25,511 bases of DNA from CAZYPH01 sp964649095 (GTDB taxonomy: Bacteria; Bdellovibrionota; UBA1018; UBA923), in NCBI GenBank assembly GCA_964649095.1, contig CAZYPH010000024.1:1-25511 (forward strand), written 5' to 3'. The translations under genes and the position numbers were made by a program. The number at the start of each line of letters is the position of its first letter. Position 1 is the first letter of the stretch. The notes beneath the pieces were generated by a model, which was not told where the DNA came from, ran no database searches, and was given only the letters and a program-made list of their open reading frames with translations. This document shows positions 7,784-16,211 of this stretch, one piece after another.

Positions 7784-7797
7784 CGAGCAACTTTATT

Positions 7798-8718
7798 ATG
7801 TCATCGCTTCAAATACTTAAACGGGCTCTCGTTCGAGGTTTGTTAACTCTCTGGATAGTGATTAGCGTCATTTTTTTTTCGATTCGTCTAATCCCCGGTG
7901 GTCCATTTGATTCCGAAATCGCACTTTCGCCCGAGGTGCGACAAACTTTAGAAGAGAGGTACTATCTCAACCGGCCTCTACCTCAGCAGTATTACCACTT
8001 TGTGAAGGGTGTGCTTCGGTTCGATTTTGGCAGCAGCACCCGCTATCAAAACGATTATCCGATTGTTAAGATAGTAATCGACGGATTGATCGTATCGGGT
8101 GCGATTGGTTCGATAGCATTTTTTTTAGCATGTTTAGGGTCTCTGTTAGCAGCGGTGGTGACCGTATCGTATCCGCACGGATACGTGGCTTGGGTTCTCA
8201 ATATAGCAACACGCTTCGGAGTGAGTGTGCCTAGTTTTATATTTGGGGCTGCAATGATTTACATTTTTTCAGAAAGATTCAAACTATTGCCACCGGCATT
8301 ACTACAGGGGCCTAGCAGTTATATTCTTCCGTCGCTTACCTTGGCCTATCGACCATTTTCAATATTATATCGGGCATTAAGAGAGAGTATCTCAAAAGAA
8401 TTGAATCAGAAATATGTACGTACAGCCTTTGGAAAAGGGCTATCCATTGAGAACGTCGTTTTTATTCATATTTTACCGAATGCGGCTTTGAGTCTATTAG
8501 GCTTATTCGGAATTCTGTTTTCGCACTTAGTTACTGGATCGTTTGTCATTGAGAACATGTTTGCGTTGCCTGGGTTAGGAAAATATTTTGTAACATCAAT
8601 TTTAGATAGGGATTATGCGCTGATTATCATGACATTTTCTGTATATGCAGTAATACTTATATTTATAAATCAAGTTAGCGAGTTCATCAGTGATCGGTGG
8701 TTGACCGGTGAAAAATAG
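7798..8718 (+). CDS. Peptide-type ABC transporter permease, OppB/DppB-like
   Basis: A 306-residue inner-membrane permease of the binding-protein-dependent family. It has the N-terminal span (about 11-29), the periplasmic 'IRLIPGGPFDSE' and 'YYLNRPLPQQYYHF' blocks typical of DppB/OppB, and about six spans. The cytoplasmic coupling loop KYVRTAFGKGLSIENVVFIH (EAA-type) and the ending MFALPGLGKYFVTSILDRD are family hallmarks. With OppC and a binding protein it would import oligopeptides, dipeptides or similar solutes. ATG 7798 follows the previous stop by 14 bases. It overlaps the oppC-like gene by 11 bases, showing translational coupling. The ATPase genes that normally follow are absent here. 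Confidence 0.92.
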   Translation: MSSLQILKRALVRGLLTLWIVISVIFFSIRLIPGGPFDSEIALSPEVRQTLEERYYLNRPLPQQYYHFVKGVLRFDFGSSTRYQNDYPIVKIVIDGLIVSGAIGSIAFFLACLGSLLAAVVTVSYPHGYVAWVLNIATRFGVSVPSFIFGAAMIYIFSERFKLLPPALLQGPSSYILPSLTLAYRPFSILYRALRESISKELNQKYVRTAFGKGLSIENVVFIHILPNAALSLLGLFGILFSHLVTGSFVIENMFALPGLGKYFVTSILDRDYALIIMTFSVYAVILIFINQVSEFISDRWLTGEK

Positions 8719-9481
8719 AATTTTGCTATATTTGTTACTCTCCGTTGCGTGTGCTGTAGTAGTTAGTAGTTTCTATTTTGATCATGCCACATTTCAAGAT
8801 ATTGATAACCGGTTATCATTGCCCAGCATGGGCCATCCTTTTGGAACAGACGCCTTGGGGCGCGATCTATTTTTTCGAGTTTGTTTGGGTTATGCGATCA
8901 GCTCACTTTTGGTAATTATTGTAACTACGGCTATTTTAATTCTCGGTCTATTTTTCGGTGTTTTAGCGTCCTATCTTGGCGGGCTTAAATATATTATTCT
9001 GAATATTTGTGATGCGATTCTTATTTTTCCTCCTTTGCTATTAGCCATGGTCTTAGCGTTGTTGTTCGGTCGTGGATTGACTGCAATTTTGATTTCCCTG
9101 ATATTTGTATATATCGCGATTTCTATACGAAATATTTGTTATATAACCGATCATTTGAGACAAAAAACATACTATATTGCGGCAACGGCTTTAGGCATGA
9201 GTCAATATCAGTTGATTCGTAGATACGTATTGCCAGAGGTTTGGCCACAAACAGTGCTTTTTGTCGCTACGTTAGTGCCTGGCATTATTCTCACCGAAAG
9301 TTTTTTGAGTTTTTTAGGTTTGGGCATTCAACCACCAATTGCTAGCCTTGGTTCGTTAGTGCACGAGGGGTGGAAGGGGCTACATAGTTACCCGCATTTA
9401 ATGTTCTTTCCTGCGCTGGCATTGATCGGGTTATCTTACGGAATTCAATATTGGTCGGAGAGAATTACAATCAGTAAATAA
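8708..9481 (+). CDS. Peptide-type ABC transporter permease, OppC/DppC-like
   Basis: A 257-residue permease starting at GTG 8708 inside the end of the oppB-like gene, with GGTGG upstream at 8696-8700. It keeps the OppC landmarks: 'HPFGTDALGRDLFFRVCLG' near the N-terminus, the EAA-type loop AATALGMSQYQLIRRYVLPE, and 'ESFLSFLGLGIQPPIASLG' before the last span. It is somewhat shorter than the usual 280-300 residues, mainly in the N-terminal region. It forms the heterodimeric channel with the upstream permease. This is the last gene of the rightward run; it converges on the OppA-like gene with only 20 bases between stops. Confidence 0.92.
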   Translation: MKNRILLYLLLSVACAVVVSSFYFDHATFQDIDNRLSLPSMGHPFGTDALGRDLFFRVCLGYAISSLLVIIVTTAILILGLFFGVLASYLGGLKYIILNICDAILIFPPLLLAMVLALLFGRGLTAILISLIFVYIAISIRNICYITDHLRQKTYYIAATALGMSQYQLIRRYVLPEVWPQTVLFVATLVPGIILTESFLSFLGLGIQPPIASLGSLVHEGWKGLHSYPHLMFFPALALIGLSYGIQYWSERITISK

Positions 9482-9501
9482 TTTTAGGCACGTGTTTCTA
9501 T

Positions 9502-11076
9502 CTATTTTTTTTCGGTTGGCGTTATTGTTGTTCTTCGTAGATCAAAAAAATTGATTGAGTTCATCTTAAAATCTTTTATTCGCGAGTTTAAAAGATACGA
9601 CGCTGATTCATTATACAGCGGCACAATGACCGCGTGGTCTTTAAGTAATAGTTCTTGGGCCTTATTGTATAGCGGTATACGCTCTTTTTGATTGAGCGTA
9701 GCTGATGCCGTTTCGATCAATTGATCATATTCGCTATTCTTCCAGTTGGTGCGGTTAGTGCCAGAGTGTGATGTAAAGATTTCTAAAAACGAATCTGCAT
9801 CGGGATAATCACCCTTCCAGCAGCGCATATACATGGATCCCATCTTGAGCTCTAGATGCGTGCGATACAGTTTATATTCTTGCATATTGATTTCTATATT
9901 TAAATTTAGGTGTTTTTTGAGTTGGCTCTGTAGTGCTTGAGCTAAGAGCGTATTCTCATCTGATGAATATACATTGAGGTCTATCTTTCCCAGTGTGCTC
10001 GTTTCAAGTCCGGTATCTTTCATTAGTTCTAAAGCCTTCGGTAGTGAAAATGGCTGCACGAATGTAGGTTTTAGTAAGTTCGTTGGCACAAAGGCATGAG
10101 CCGGCTCAATGTCACGGTGTAACGCTTTTACGATCTGCGATTTATCAATGGCATGACTAATAGCCTGCCTAAATTTTGGCAAATTGAACGGAAACTTCGA
10201 AGTATTGAAGTTTAGGTAGCAGACTCGTAGGTAACTCTGTTTATGAAAGTTTGGGGATTGTTCTAATTTGCCTAACTCTAAGAAATTAATTGGGCGCAAT
10301 AAATCGACCTGACCATTTTCGAATAATCGTAATGCCGTAGAGTCTTCATTGATTATCCGAAATTCAATAAACGCAATCTTTGGCCTTTGGCCATGATAGG
10401 TATCGTTACGTTCTAAAATAATCTGCGCATTGGGTACGTGCTCTTTTAGCCGATAGGGGCCTAACGTGACGATTCGACCAACGCGTGTCCATTGCGAGCC
10501 ATGGCGGTGAATAACATCTTCGCGCATTGGGTAGAGCGGCCAGACAGCAGTTAGCTGCAAAAAATAGCTCACCGGTTTTTCGAGTTTAACTTCAAACGTT
10601 AGGTCATCGATGACACGAAGCCCTAGTTGCGATTTGTCACCCTTGCGGCCATTAAAATTTTTTGCTCCTTCAACGCCAAAAAGTAGGTAAGCGTAAGCGC
10701 TCGCGGTCGAAGGTTCGAGTAGTCGAGTCCATGAAAAAATAAAATCTTGAGCGCGTAGTGGTTTTCCGTCGGACCATACAATGCCTGGACGAATTTTAAA
10801 GATATAAGTCTTCTGATCAGCTTTTAATTCATAACCCGAAGCTAAGGCTGGGCGAAGGCGTAACTCAGAGTCGAACTGATAGAGGCCCTCCATAATATTC
10901 GAAATGATGGGCGTTTCCATTTCCGTATGTGCGGTAGACCAATCAAATGTAAGCGGATCTGCTAATAAACGCACACGAAAGGTATTGTCTAAGTTTGGAG
11001 TCGTTGTTTGTGCGTAGGATGCATGCGTTGTTAGAAGTAAACAGATAATAATTGCTAATAACTTTGGTGCACTCAT
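9502..11076 (-). CDS. Family-5 extracellular solute-binding protein, OppA-like
   Basis: A 524-residue secreted binding protein. The signal peptide is clear (hydrophobic LLAIIICLLLTTHA with an ASYA|Q-type cleavage site around residue 22); no lipobox Cys is present, so it should be soluble in the periplasm. The body has the SBP_bac_5 landmarks: 'IMEGLYQFDSELRLRPALA', 'YIFKIRPGIVWSDGKPLRAQDFIFSW', and 'LGPYRLKEHVPNAQIILERND'. It probably delivers peptides to the OppBC-like permeases that end 20 bases away on the other strand. It lies 67 bases downstream of hscA on the same strand, so it could be read through from the isc operon or have its own promoter. The Shine-Dalgarno-like TTAGG directly touches the ATG, an unusual spacing. 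Confidence 0.9.
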   Translation of the reverse strand: MSAPKLLAIIICLLLTTHASYAQTTTPNLDNTFRVRLLADPLTFDWSTAHTEMETPIISNIMEGLYQFDSELRLRPALASGYELKADQKTYIFKIRPGIVWSDGKPLRAQDFIFSWTRLLEPSTASAYAYLLFGVEGAKNFNGRKGDKSQLGLRVIDDLTFEVKLEKPVSYFLQLTAVWPLYPMREDVIHRHGSQWTRVGRIVTLGPYRLKEHVPNAQIILERNDTYHGQRPKIAFIEFRIINEDSTALRLFENGQVDLLRPINFLELGKLEQSPNFHKQSYLRVCYLNFNTSKFPFNLPKFRQAISHAIDKSQIVKALHRDIEPAHAFVPTNLLKPTFVQPFSLPKALELMKDTGLETSTLGKIDLNVYSSDENTLLAQALQSQLKKHLNLNIEINMQEYKLYRTHLELKMGSMYMRCWKGDYPDADSFLEIFTSHSGTNRTNWKNSEYDQLIETASATLNQKERIPLYNKAQELLLKDHAVIVPLYNESASYLLNSRIKDFKMNSINFFDLRRTTITPTEKK

Positions 11077-11143
11077 CCTAAGTTATAGTCTAAATATTAA
11101 TAATTTATATTAGTAGTGTTTACTTTCTAGACAGCAAAAGCGT

Positions 11144-13057
11144 CTAAATAAAATCCTTGGCAGCCTTGTCTTTAACCCTGTTTTGTAGCGTTTGTGTCAT
11201 TAAAATCTCTGCTAAGGGTTTTGTGAGAGTGTCTAGTTTTTGGTGGGTCTTTTTTATCTGATCCAGGCGCTCTCTTAATACCTCAGCAGTGCTATCAGAC
11301 TCAGTCTGTCGAGACGTTGCAATAAGGTCTTTCAATTTTATTGTAGTATCTTCAATGTCTCTTCGTGTGTTCATAGAAATACTATCCAGGGCGACTTCGT
11401 TTAAGGCCCGTTCCGACGCTTGTAGCGTCACAGCGGCTTTATTTGACGCTTCAATAGTCTGTGCAACTAAGAGATCTTGATCTTTATGTGTCAGCCCTTC
11501 TAATAATAATTGTTCCACTTCGTTATCCGTGAGGCCATAAGTTGGCCGCACTTCAATAGCGGCTTCGGTATTGCTATAGAGCTCTTTCGCGGTCACGCTT
11601 AATATGCCATCGGCATCTACCAAAAATGTCACTTCGACACGAGCAAGCCCGGCAGGTAGTGGTGGTACACCCGATAGAATAAATTCCCCAAGTTTTCTAT
11701 TGTGTGCAGCCACATCGCGTTCCCCTTGAAAGATATTGATCGCGATTTTTGTCTGCCCGTCGACATACGTCGTGAAGGTCTCTTTTACCAAGGCAGGGAT
11801 TCGAGTGTTTCTTCCAATAAGCTTCGCCATCGCACCGCCATAGGTTTCAATGCCTAGGCTAAGTGGAACGATGTCTAATAACAGTGTGTCGCTATTGTTA
11901 CCGGCTAAAATGTCACCTTGTATGGCAGCACCAAGGGCTACCGCTTCGTCCGGATTGATCGATGTATTGGGTTCTTTATTAAAAAGCCTCCCTACAAAGC
12001 TGCGTAAGATAGGTAGCCTAGTCGGGCCACCGACCAACACAACATCGGTTAAGTTTGATGTTTGAATACTGGCATCAGCCAGTGCTTGTTGAACGAGTGG
12101 ACGAGTTTTTTCTAAAATATCTAATGCTAATAGTTCAAATGAAGTTCTGCTGAACTGAATACCAATATTTTCAAACTGTGCAGAGTAGGCAGTCGGACTC
12201 GATACATCAGAAAATGCGATTTTAATTTGTTCGGCTAGATGAATAATCTTCGATTTTTGTATATTATCTAATTTGTATATATCGATAATTTTATTTGCGA
12301 TAGCCTCATCAATGTCATCACCACCAAGGGCTGTGTTGCCCGCTGTTGCGAGTACTTCAAAAACACCATTCCGCAGTTTTAAAATCGAAATATCAAAGGT
12401 GCCACCACCTAAGTCATATACGGCAATAATGCCGTTCTTTTTTTGATCAATGCCATAGGCGAGTGCGGCAGCTGTTGGTTCGTTAATAATGCGAAGTACG
12501 TGGAGTCCGGCAAGTCGTGCAGCAGCTCTGGTGGCTTGGCGTTGAGTGTCGTTAAAGTAGGCCGGTACGGTAATAACCGCGTCTTCAACGGGCCGATCTA
12601 GATAGAGCTCTGCCGCTGATTTTAACTCACGTAAGATTACGCTCGAGAGTTGTACGGCCGAGTAGGATTGTTGCCCTAAAGTCACTTGAATAGAGTTTGA
12701 TGTGCTGTTGGAGAGGTCATAGTTGCTATCGTCGTCGGCGAGGTCGCTCGTGCTGCGCCCCATCCACCGTTTAAATGAAGTAGCGGTATTTTTGTTGCCG
12801 ATCTGCCGTTCTTGTTTGGCTTCGATGCCAATCTTTACAATATCGCCCGCCGCATTTGTTGCAATGGCTGATGTTAGGCTCCGACGGCCATCTGGCATTG
12901 GAATAATGATGGGGGCTCGCCCCGTTGTCGATTCGGTTACAATCGAAACCAAACTATTTGTGGTTCCTAAATCGATACCGATAATTGGGTTCTCTTGATT
13001 TGGTGAGTGCACCACTGGCCCAGCTGAGATGACAGGTAGTTCTTTAAAGTCAGACAT
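11144..13057 (-). CDS. hscA: Hsp70-type chaperone HscA for Fe-S cluster transfer
   Basis: A 637-residue Hsp70-family ATPase that, with HscB, drives release of the cluster from IscU. The start has a roughly 25-residue lead followed by GIDLGTTNSLV (phosphate 1), then NEPTAAALAYGID, VYDLGGGTFDIS (phosphate 2) and VLVGGPTRLPILR (adenosine). The C-terminal half is the substrate-binding domain plus helical lid. The N-terminal lead before GIDLGTTNS is typical of HscA rather than DnaK, and the position after hscB confirms it. Its ATG overlaps the end of hscB by 8 bases. In E. coli fdx follows hscA; here the next gene is the OppA-like protein. Confidence 0.95.
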   Translation of the reverse strand: MSDFKELPVISAGPVVHSPNQENPIIGIDLGTTNSLVSIVTESTTGRAPIIIPMPDGRRSLTSAIATNAAGDIVKIGIEAKQERQIGNKNTATSFKRWMGRSTSDLADDDSNYDLSNSTSNSIQVTLGQQSYSAVQLSSVILRELKSAAELYLDRPVEDAVITVPAYFNDTQRQATRAAARLAGLHVLRIINEPTAAALAYGIDQKKNGIIAVYDLGGGTFDISILKLRNGVFEVLATAGNTALGGDDIDEAIANKIIDIYKLDNIQKSKIIHLAEQIKIAFSDVSSPTAYSAQFENIGIQFSRTSFELLALDILEKTRPLVQQALADASIQTSNLTDVVLVGGPTRLPILRSFVGRLFNKEPNTSINPDEAVALGAAIQGDILAGNNSDTLLLDIVPLSLGIETYGGAMAKLIGRNTRIPALVKETFTTYVDGQTKIAINIFQGERDVAAHNRKLGEFILSGVPPLPAGLARVEVTFLVDADGILSVTAKELYSNTEAAIEVRPTYGLTDNEVEQLLLEGLTHKDQDLLVAQTIEASNKAAVTLQASERALNEVALDSISMNTRRDIEDTTIKLKDLIATSRQTESDSTAEVLRERLDQIKKTHQKLDTLTKPLAEILMTQTLQNRVKDKAAKDFI

Positions 13058-13619
13058 AGTTTAAGTTTTTCAGTAAAGATTTTAGGTAATTTTTTTTATT
13101 AAAATTTTGTCGCAGTGACCGAATATTTTGGATGTCGTCGTCCGTTAGCTCGCTAGACCATCGAATTTTTTCAACCAAAACATTCTGGTAAGTGCTCAAT
13201 GTTTTCTGTTTATCGACGATGCTGGTTATGAGTGCGTCGCGTAGCTCCGAAGCTTCTACGCCTTCAGCATCTTGTAATTCAAAATACTGGTCCGCAATTT
13301 CCATCAGATCCGCGGAAACGTTCTTGTTTTCGCCTTCTTTTATCCACAGCTCTGCTACGGGTGATTGGCTAAGATAGAAGTCAAGGCGGGTATCGATATT
13401 TTTTAATATAAAATAATACTGATTGATCTCAGCATAGGTTTGTTGGGCGCGGTTTTTTTCTGTCGCATTTAATTTCGACTGACGATCCGGATGCCAACGT
13501 AAGCTGAGTCTTAGGTAAGCGTCTTCTAATTCCGTAATAAATGTATCTGAAAAATTAAAAAGATTTTCGATCTGAAAAAGTGTTTTAACTTCATTCAATT
13601 TTTCAGACTCTATTTTCAT
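13050..13619 (-). CDS. hscB: Co-chaperone HscB (J-domain protein)
   Basis: A 189-residue J-domain co-chaperone that presents IscU to HscA and stimulates its ATPase. The J-domain HPD motif is at 43-45 (LSLRWHPDRQ), preceded by the helix 'NFSDTFITELEDAYLRL' and followed by 'AQQTYAEINQYYFILKN', the HscB version of helix III. The C-terminal half is the helical IscU-binding domain. I chose ATG 13619, seven bases after the iscA stop; longer readings in the same frame would lie entirely inside iscA and have no similarity to the family. The end overlaps hscA by 8 bases. The family is usually about 170-175 residues, so the length is close. Confidence 0.93.
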   Translation of the reverse strand: MKIESEKLNEVKTLFQIENLFNFSDTFITELEDAYLRLSLRWHPDRQSKLNATEKNRAQQTYAEINQYYFILKNIDTRLDFYLSQSPVAELWIKEGENKNVSADLMEIADQYFELQDAEGVEASELRDALITSIVDKQKTLSTYQNVLVEKIRWSSELTDDDIQNIRSLRQNFNKKNYLKSLLKNLNYV

Positions 13620-13626
13620 AGTGTTC

Positions 13627-13956
13627 TCAGACAGAAAACGAAGTGCCACAACCGCAAGTGCGTTTTGCGTTAGGATTTGAAAACGTAAAACCGGTACCGT
13701 TGAGGCCGTCACTAAAATCGAGCTCTGTGCCTGACAGGTATAATAAACTTTTTTGGTCGATCACGATTTTTACATCGCCATTATCTAATATCTTGTCTGA
13801 GGCCTCGGGAGTTTTGTTCTCAAATCCCAATTTGTACGACATGCCTGAGCAACCACCACCCACGACCATCACACGCAAATAACCGCCCGCTGCGGTCGGG
13901 TCTGCTGCCATCAGACGTTTGATTTCGTTACTAGCTTTTGGTGTTACTGTAATCAT
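13627..13956 (-). CDS. iscA: A-type iron-sulfur carrier IscA
   Basis: A 109-residue A-type carrier that receives and passes on Fe-S clusters or iron. The three conserved cysteines are Cys36 (VGGGCSGMSY), Cys101 and Cys103 (TCGCGTSFSV), at family spacing. The start MITVTPKASNEIKRLM and the segment 'IVIDQKSLLYLSGTELDFSDGLNGTGFTFSNPNA' leave no doubt about the HesB/IscA family; the operon position identifies it as IscA rather than ErpA. A good ribosome-binding site (AAAGGA) precedes ATG 13956. It lies 12 bases after iscU. Confidence 0.95.
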   Translation of the reverse strand: MITVTPKASNEIKRLMAADPTAAGGYLRVMVVGGGCSGMSYKLGFENKTPEASDKILDNGDVKIVIDQKSLLYLSGTELDFSDGLNGTGFTFSNPNAKRTCGCGTSFSV

Positions 13957-13968
13957 ATGAAAAGTCCT

Positions 13969-14358
13969 TTAAGCAATCTGTTGCTTTTTATCTAAATAAT
14001 CCTTAACAGCTGCTTTGATAGCGTCTTCTGCTAGTACGGAACAGTGGATTTTAATTGGTGGTAAAGCCAATTCATTTACAATGTCGGTGTTTTTAATTGC
14101 TAAAGCTTCATTGATCGATTTGCCCTTGATCCACTCTGTAGCAAGGCTTGAGCTAGCAATCGCGCTACCGCAACCAAACGTTTTAAATTTAGCGTCTTCA
14201 ATAATACCCTGATCATTAATCTTCACTTGTAGTTTCATTACGTCACCACATTCTGGTGCACCTACAATCCCTGTACCTACGTCTTGCGCCTTTTTATCAA
14301 GGCTGCCGACGTTTTGCGGATTATTAAAGTGGTCTACTACTTTTTTGGAATATGCCAT
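13969..14358 (-). CDS. iscU: Fe-S cluster scaffold protein IscU
   Basis: A 129-residue scaffold on which IscS-derived sulfur and iron are assembled into [2Fe-2S] clusters. All functional residues sit at the numbers familiar from E. coli: Cys37, Asp39, Cys63, His105 and Cys106, and the HscA-recognition motif LPPIK is at 99-103 (LPPVK in E. coli). GGGAGAG precedes ATG 14358. It is placed 27 bases after iscS and 12 before iscA. Confidence 0.97.
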   Translation of the reverse strand: MAYSKKVVDHFNNPQNVGSLDKKAQDVGTGIVGAPECGDVMKLQVKINDQGIIEDAKFKTFGCGSAIASSSLATEWIKGKSINEALAIKNTDIVNELALPPIKIHCSVLAEDAIKAAVKDYLDKKQQIA

Positions 14359-14385
14359 TTTTATGCTCTCCCTGTTTTCTAAATT

Positions 14386-15633
14386 TTAATGCCCAGTCCA
14401 TTGAATTGTTTTTAGATCAACGCCTTCTTGCACCATCTCCCAAAGAGGTGACAGCTCACGCAAGCGCTGTGCATTTTCAACCACCCGGCTAATTGCAAAA
14501 TCTACTTCGGCATCTGTGGTGTAACGTCCCAATCCAAAACGTATCGACGTATGCGCTAACTCTTCGCCTACACCAATGGCTTTTAAAACATACGATGGTT
14601 CAAGCGACGCTGAGGTGCACGCCGAGCCCGATGAAACAGCGAGGTCCTTCAACGCCATAATCATCGATTCCCCTTCAATATAGGCGAAACTAAGATTCAA
14701 ATTTCCAGGCAAACGTTCTGTAGGATGGCCATTTAAATACACCTCAGGAATCGCATCGGTAATCGCTTTATGCATACGGTCACGCATGCGCAGAATGCGC
14801 TTTGATTCTGTTTCCATTTCTTGTTGCGCTATTTCTGCGGCCTTACCAAAACCTACAATAGCAGGCACATTTAAAGTTCCTGAGCGCATGCCGCGTTCAT
14901 GCCCACCGCCGTGAATCTGTTCTGCTAAACGAACACGTGGATTTTTACGTCGAACATAAAGAGCACCAACCCCTTTGGGGCCATACATTTTGTGAGCGGT
15001 AATAGAAACAAGATCGACGCCCATTTCATTGACGTTGAATGGAATCTTTCCAATGCCTTGAACGGCATCTGTATGAAAAATAATGCCGCGCTCTTTGGCG
15101 ATTTTACCAATAGTCTTTAAGTCTTGCAGTGTGCCGATCTCATTATTGGCCCACATAATAGAGATTAGAATGGTCTTGTCTGTAATTGCGTTTTTGAGGT
15201 CATCAATACTAATTAGCCCAAATTTATCTACTGGCAAAAAAGTGACCTGATAGCCTTTAGACTCCAAATATTTAGAGGTATCTAAAATTGCCTTGTGTTC
15301 AATGGCGGTAGTAATGATGTGATTGCCTTTGTCTTTATACATTTCAGCAACGCCCACGAGAGCCAAGTTATCCGCTTCAGTCGCCCCACTTAAAAATATA
15401 ATTTCTTTCTCCGAGGCGCCGATTAACGAGGCTACTTGCCCACGAGCTTTTTCTACAGCCTCTTCCGCCTCCCAGCCAAAAGCGTGGCTACGGCTCGCGG
15501 CATTCCCAAAATGCTCGGTAAAATACGGCAGCATTTCGTTTAAAACACGTTTATCCATAGGTGTTGTGGCGTGGTAGTCGAGATAAACCGGAGTTTTTAC
15601 TAATGTCTGTGTGTTGTTTTCAGTGGTTGTCAT
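14386..15633 (-). CDS. iscS: Cysteine desulfurase IscS
   Basis: A 415-residue PLP enzyme that converts cysteine to alanine and passes the persulfide sulfur to IscU and other acceptors. The opening 'VYLDYHATTPMDKRVL' is typical; the PLP lysine is Lys215 in SITAHKMYGPKGVGA, His113 lies in TTAIEHKAI, and the mobile catalytic Cys339 is in SSGSACTSAS. The C-terminus SPLWEMVQEGVDLKTIQWTGH closely follows the IscS tail. About ten extra residues at the N-terminus compared with E. coli account for the length. AAGG precedes ATG 15633, and iscR ends only 8 bases upstream. Confidence 0.97.
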   Translation of the reverse strand: MTTTENNTQTLVKTPVYLDYHATTPMDKRVLNEMLPYFTEHFGNAASRSHAFGWEAEEAVEKARGQVASLIGASEKEIIFLSGATEADNLALVGVAEMYKDKGNHIITTAIEHKAILDTSKYLESKGYQVTFLPVDKFGLISIDDLKNAITDKTILISIMWANNEIGTLQDLKTIGKIAKERGIIFHTDAVQGIGKIPFNVNEMGVDLVSITAHKMYGPKGVGALYVRRKNPRVRLAEQIHGGGHERGMRSGTLNVPAIVGFGKAAEIAQQEMETESKRILRMRDRMHKAITDAIPEVYLNGHPTERLPGNLNLSFAYIEGESMIMALKDLAVSSGSACTSASLEPSYVLKAIGVGEELAHTSIRFGLGRYTTDAEVDFAISRVVENAQRLRELSPLWEMVQEGVDLKTIQWTGH

Positions 15634-15641
15634 ACGATACC

Positions 15642-16160
15642 TTATTCTTCTAGTTGAGAGGCGTAGGCCGGAATCTCAGGTTGTGGAGTTAAATTTAGCT
15701 TCACCAGGGGTACTGGCTCGTCGTCTCTGGTTAATTCGTCGATCGAAATCGTTTTTAAAAAGGCTTGAACTTTATCGTTTAAAAGGCCCATGACCTTTTT
15801 GATGTTACAGGCCCCAGAGTAGGCGCACCCATCCGTGCTCGGCCCTGTTGCCGTATGGTTGTCATCGGTTGAGTTGCTCGTGCACGCTACTAATGGTGTT
15901 GGACCTTCTAAAACAGCTAAAAAATCAGAAAGATTTAACGACTTTAGGTCGGTAGACAGCACATAACCACCTCGTGTGCCGAAGGTGGCCGCGATAATGC
16001 CCTGATCTTTTAATTTTTGTAGGGTTTTGGCCAAAATCTCAAAAGGAAGATCAAAACGGTCTGCAATTTCGCGTGCGCTGGTGAGTTCACCCGTTTTTTT
16101 GCTCCGGATATGCCGCAGAGCAATGAGGCTATATTCTGTTGTTCTGTTCAAACGAAGCAT
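15642..16160 (-). CDS. iscR: Rrf2-family regulator IscR with expanded cysteine spacing
   Basis: A 172-residue Rrf2-family transcription factor, first gene of the isc operon; in E. coli IscR binds a [2Fe-2S] cluster and represses its own operon. The winged-helix part (1-80) is standard: LNRTTEYSLIALRHI, 'SAREIADRFDLPFEILAKTLQKLKDQGII' and the wing GTRGGYVL. Three cysteines that could hold the cluster are Cys93, Cys112 and Cys118. In E. coli the spacing is C-X5-C-X5-C with a histidine three residues later; here it is C-X18-C-X5-C, and the residue three after the last cysteine is Lys (Cys118-Asn-Ile-Lys). One histidine, His102, lies within the enlarged loop. AGGA precedes ATG 16160. Confidence 0.92.
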   Translation of the reverse strand: MLRLNRTTEYSLIALRHIRSKKTGELTSAREIADRFDLPFEILAKTLQKLKDQGIIAATFGTRGGYVLSTDLKSLNLSDFLAVLEGPTPLVACTSNSTDDNHTATGPSTDGCAYSGACNIKKVMGLLNDKVQAFLKTISIDELTRDDEPVPLVKLNLTPQPEIPAYASQLEE

Positions 16161-16211
16161 TCTGTTCCTAAAAGTTAAGCAAAATTAACTAAATACATCT
16201 TGCCCCGTCTC

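Noticed and set aside
11128..11146. Stem TAGAC...GTCTA at the end of hscA as a terminator
   Set aside because: The stem has a bulge, overlaps the stop codon and is not followed by a T tract on the - strand, so I do not call it a terminator.
13620..13712. 31-residue N-terminal extension of HscB
   Set aside because: It would be encoded within iscA, has no J-domain similarity, and the ATG at 13619 directly after iscA fits the family start.
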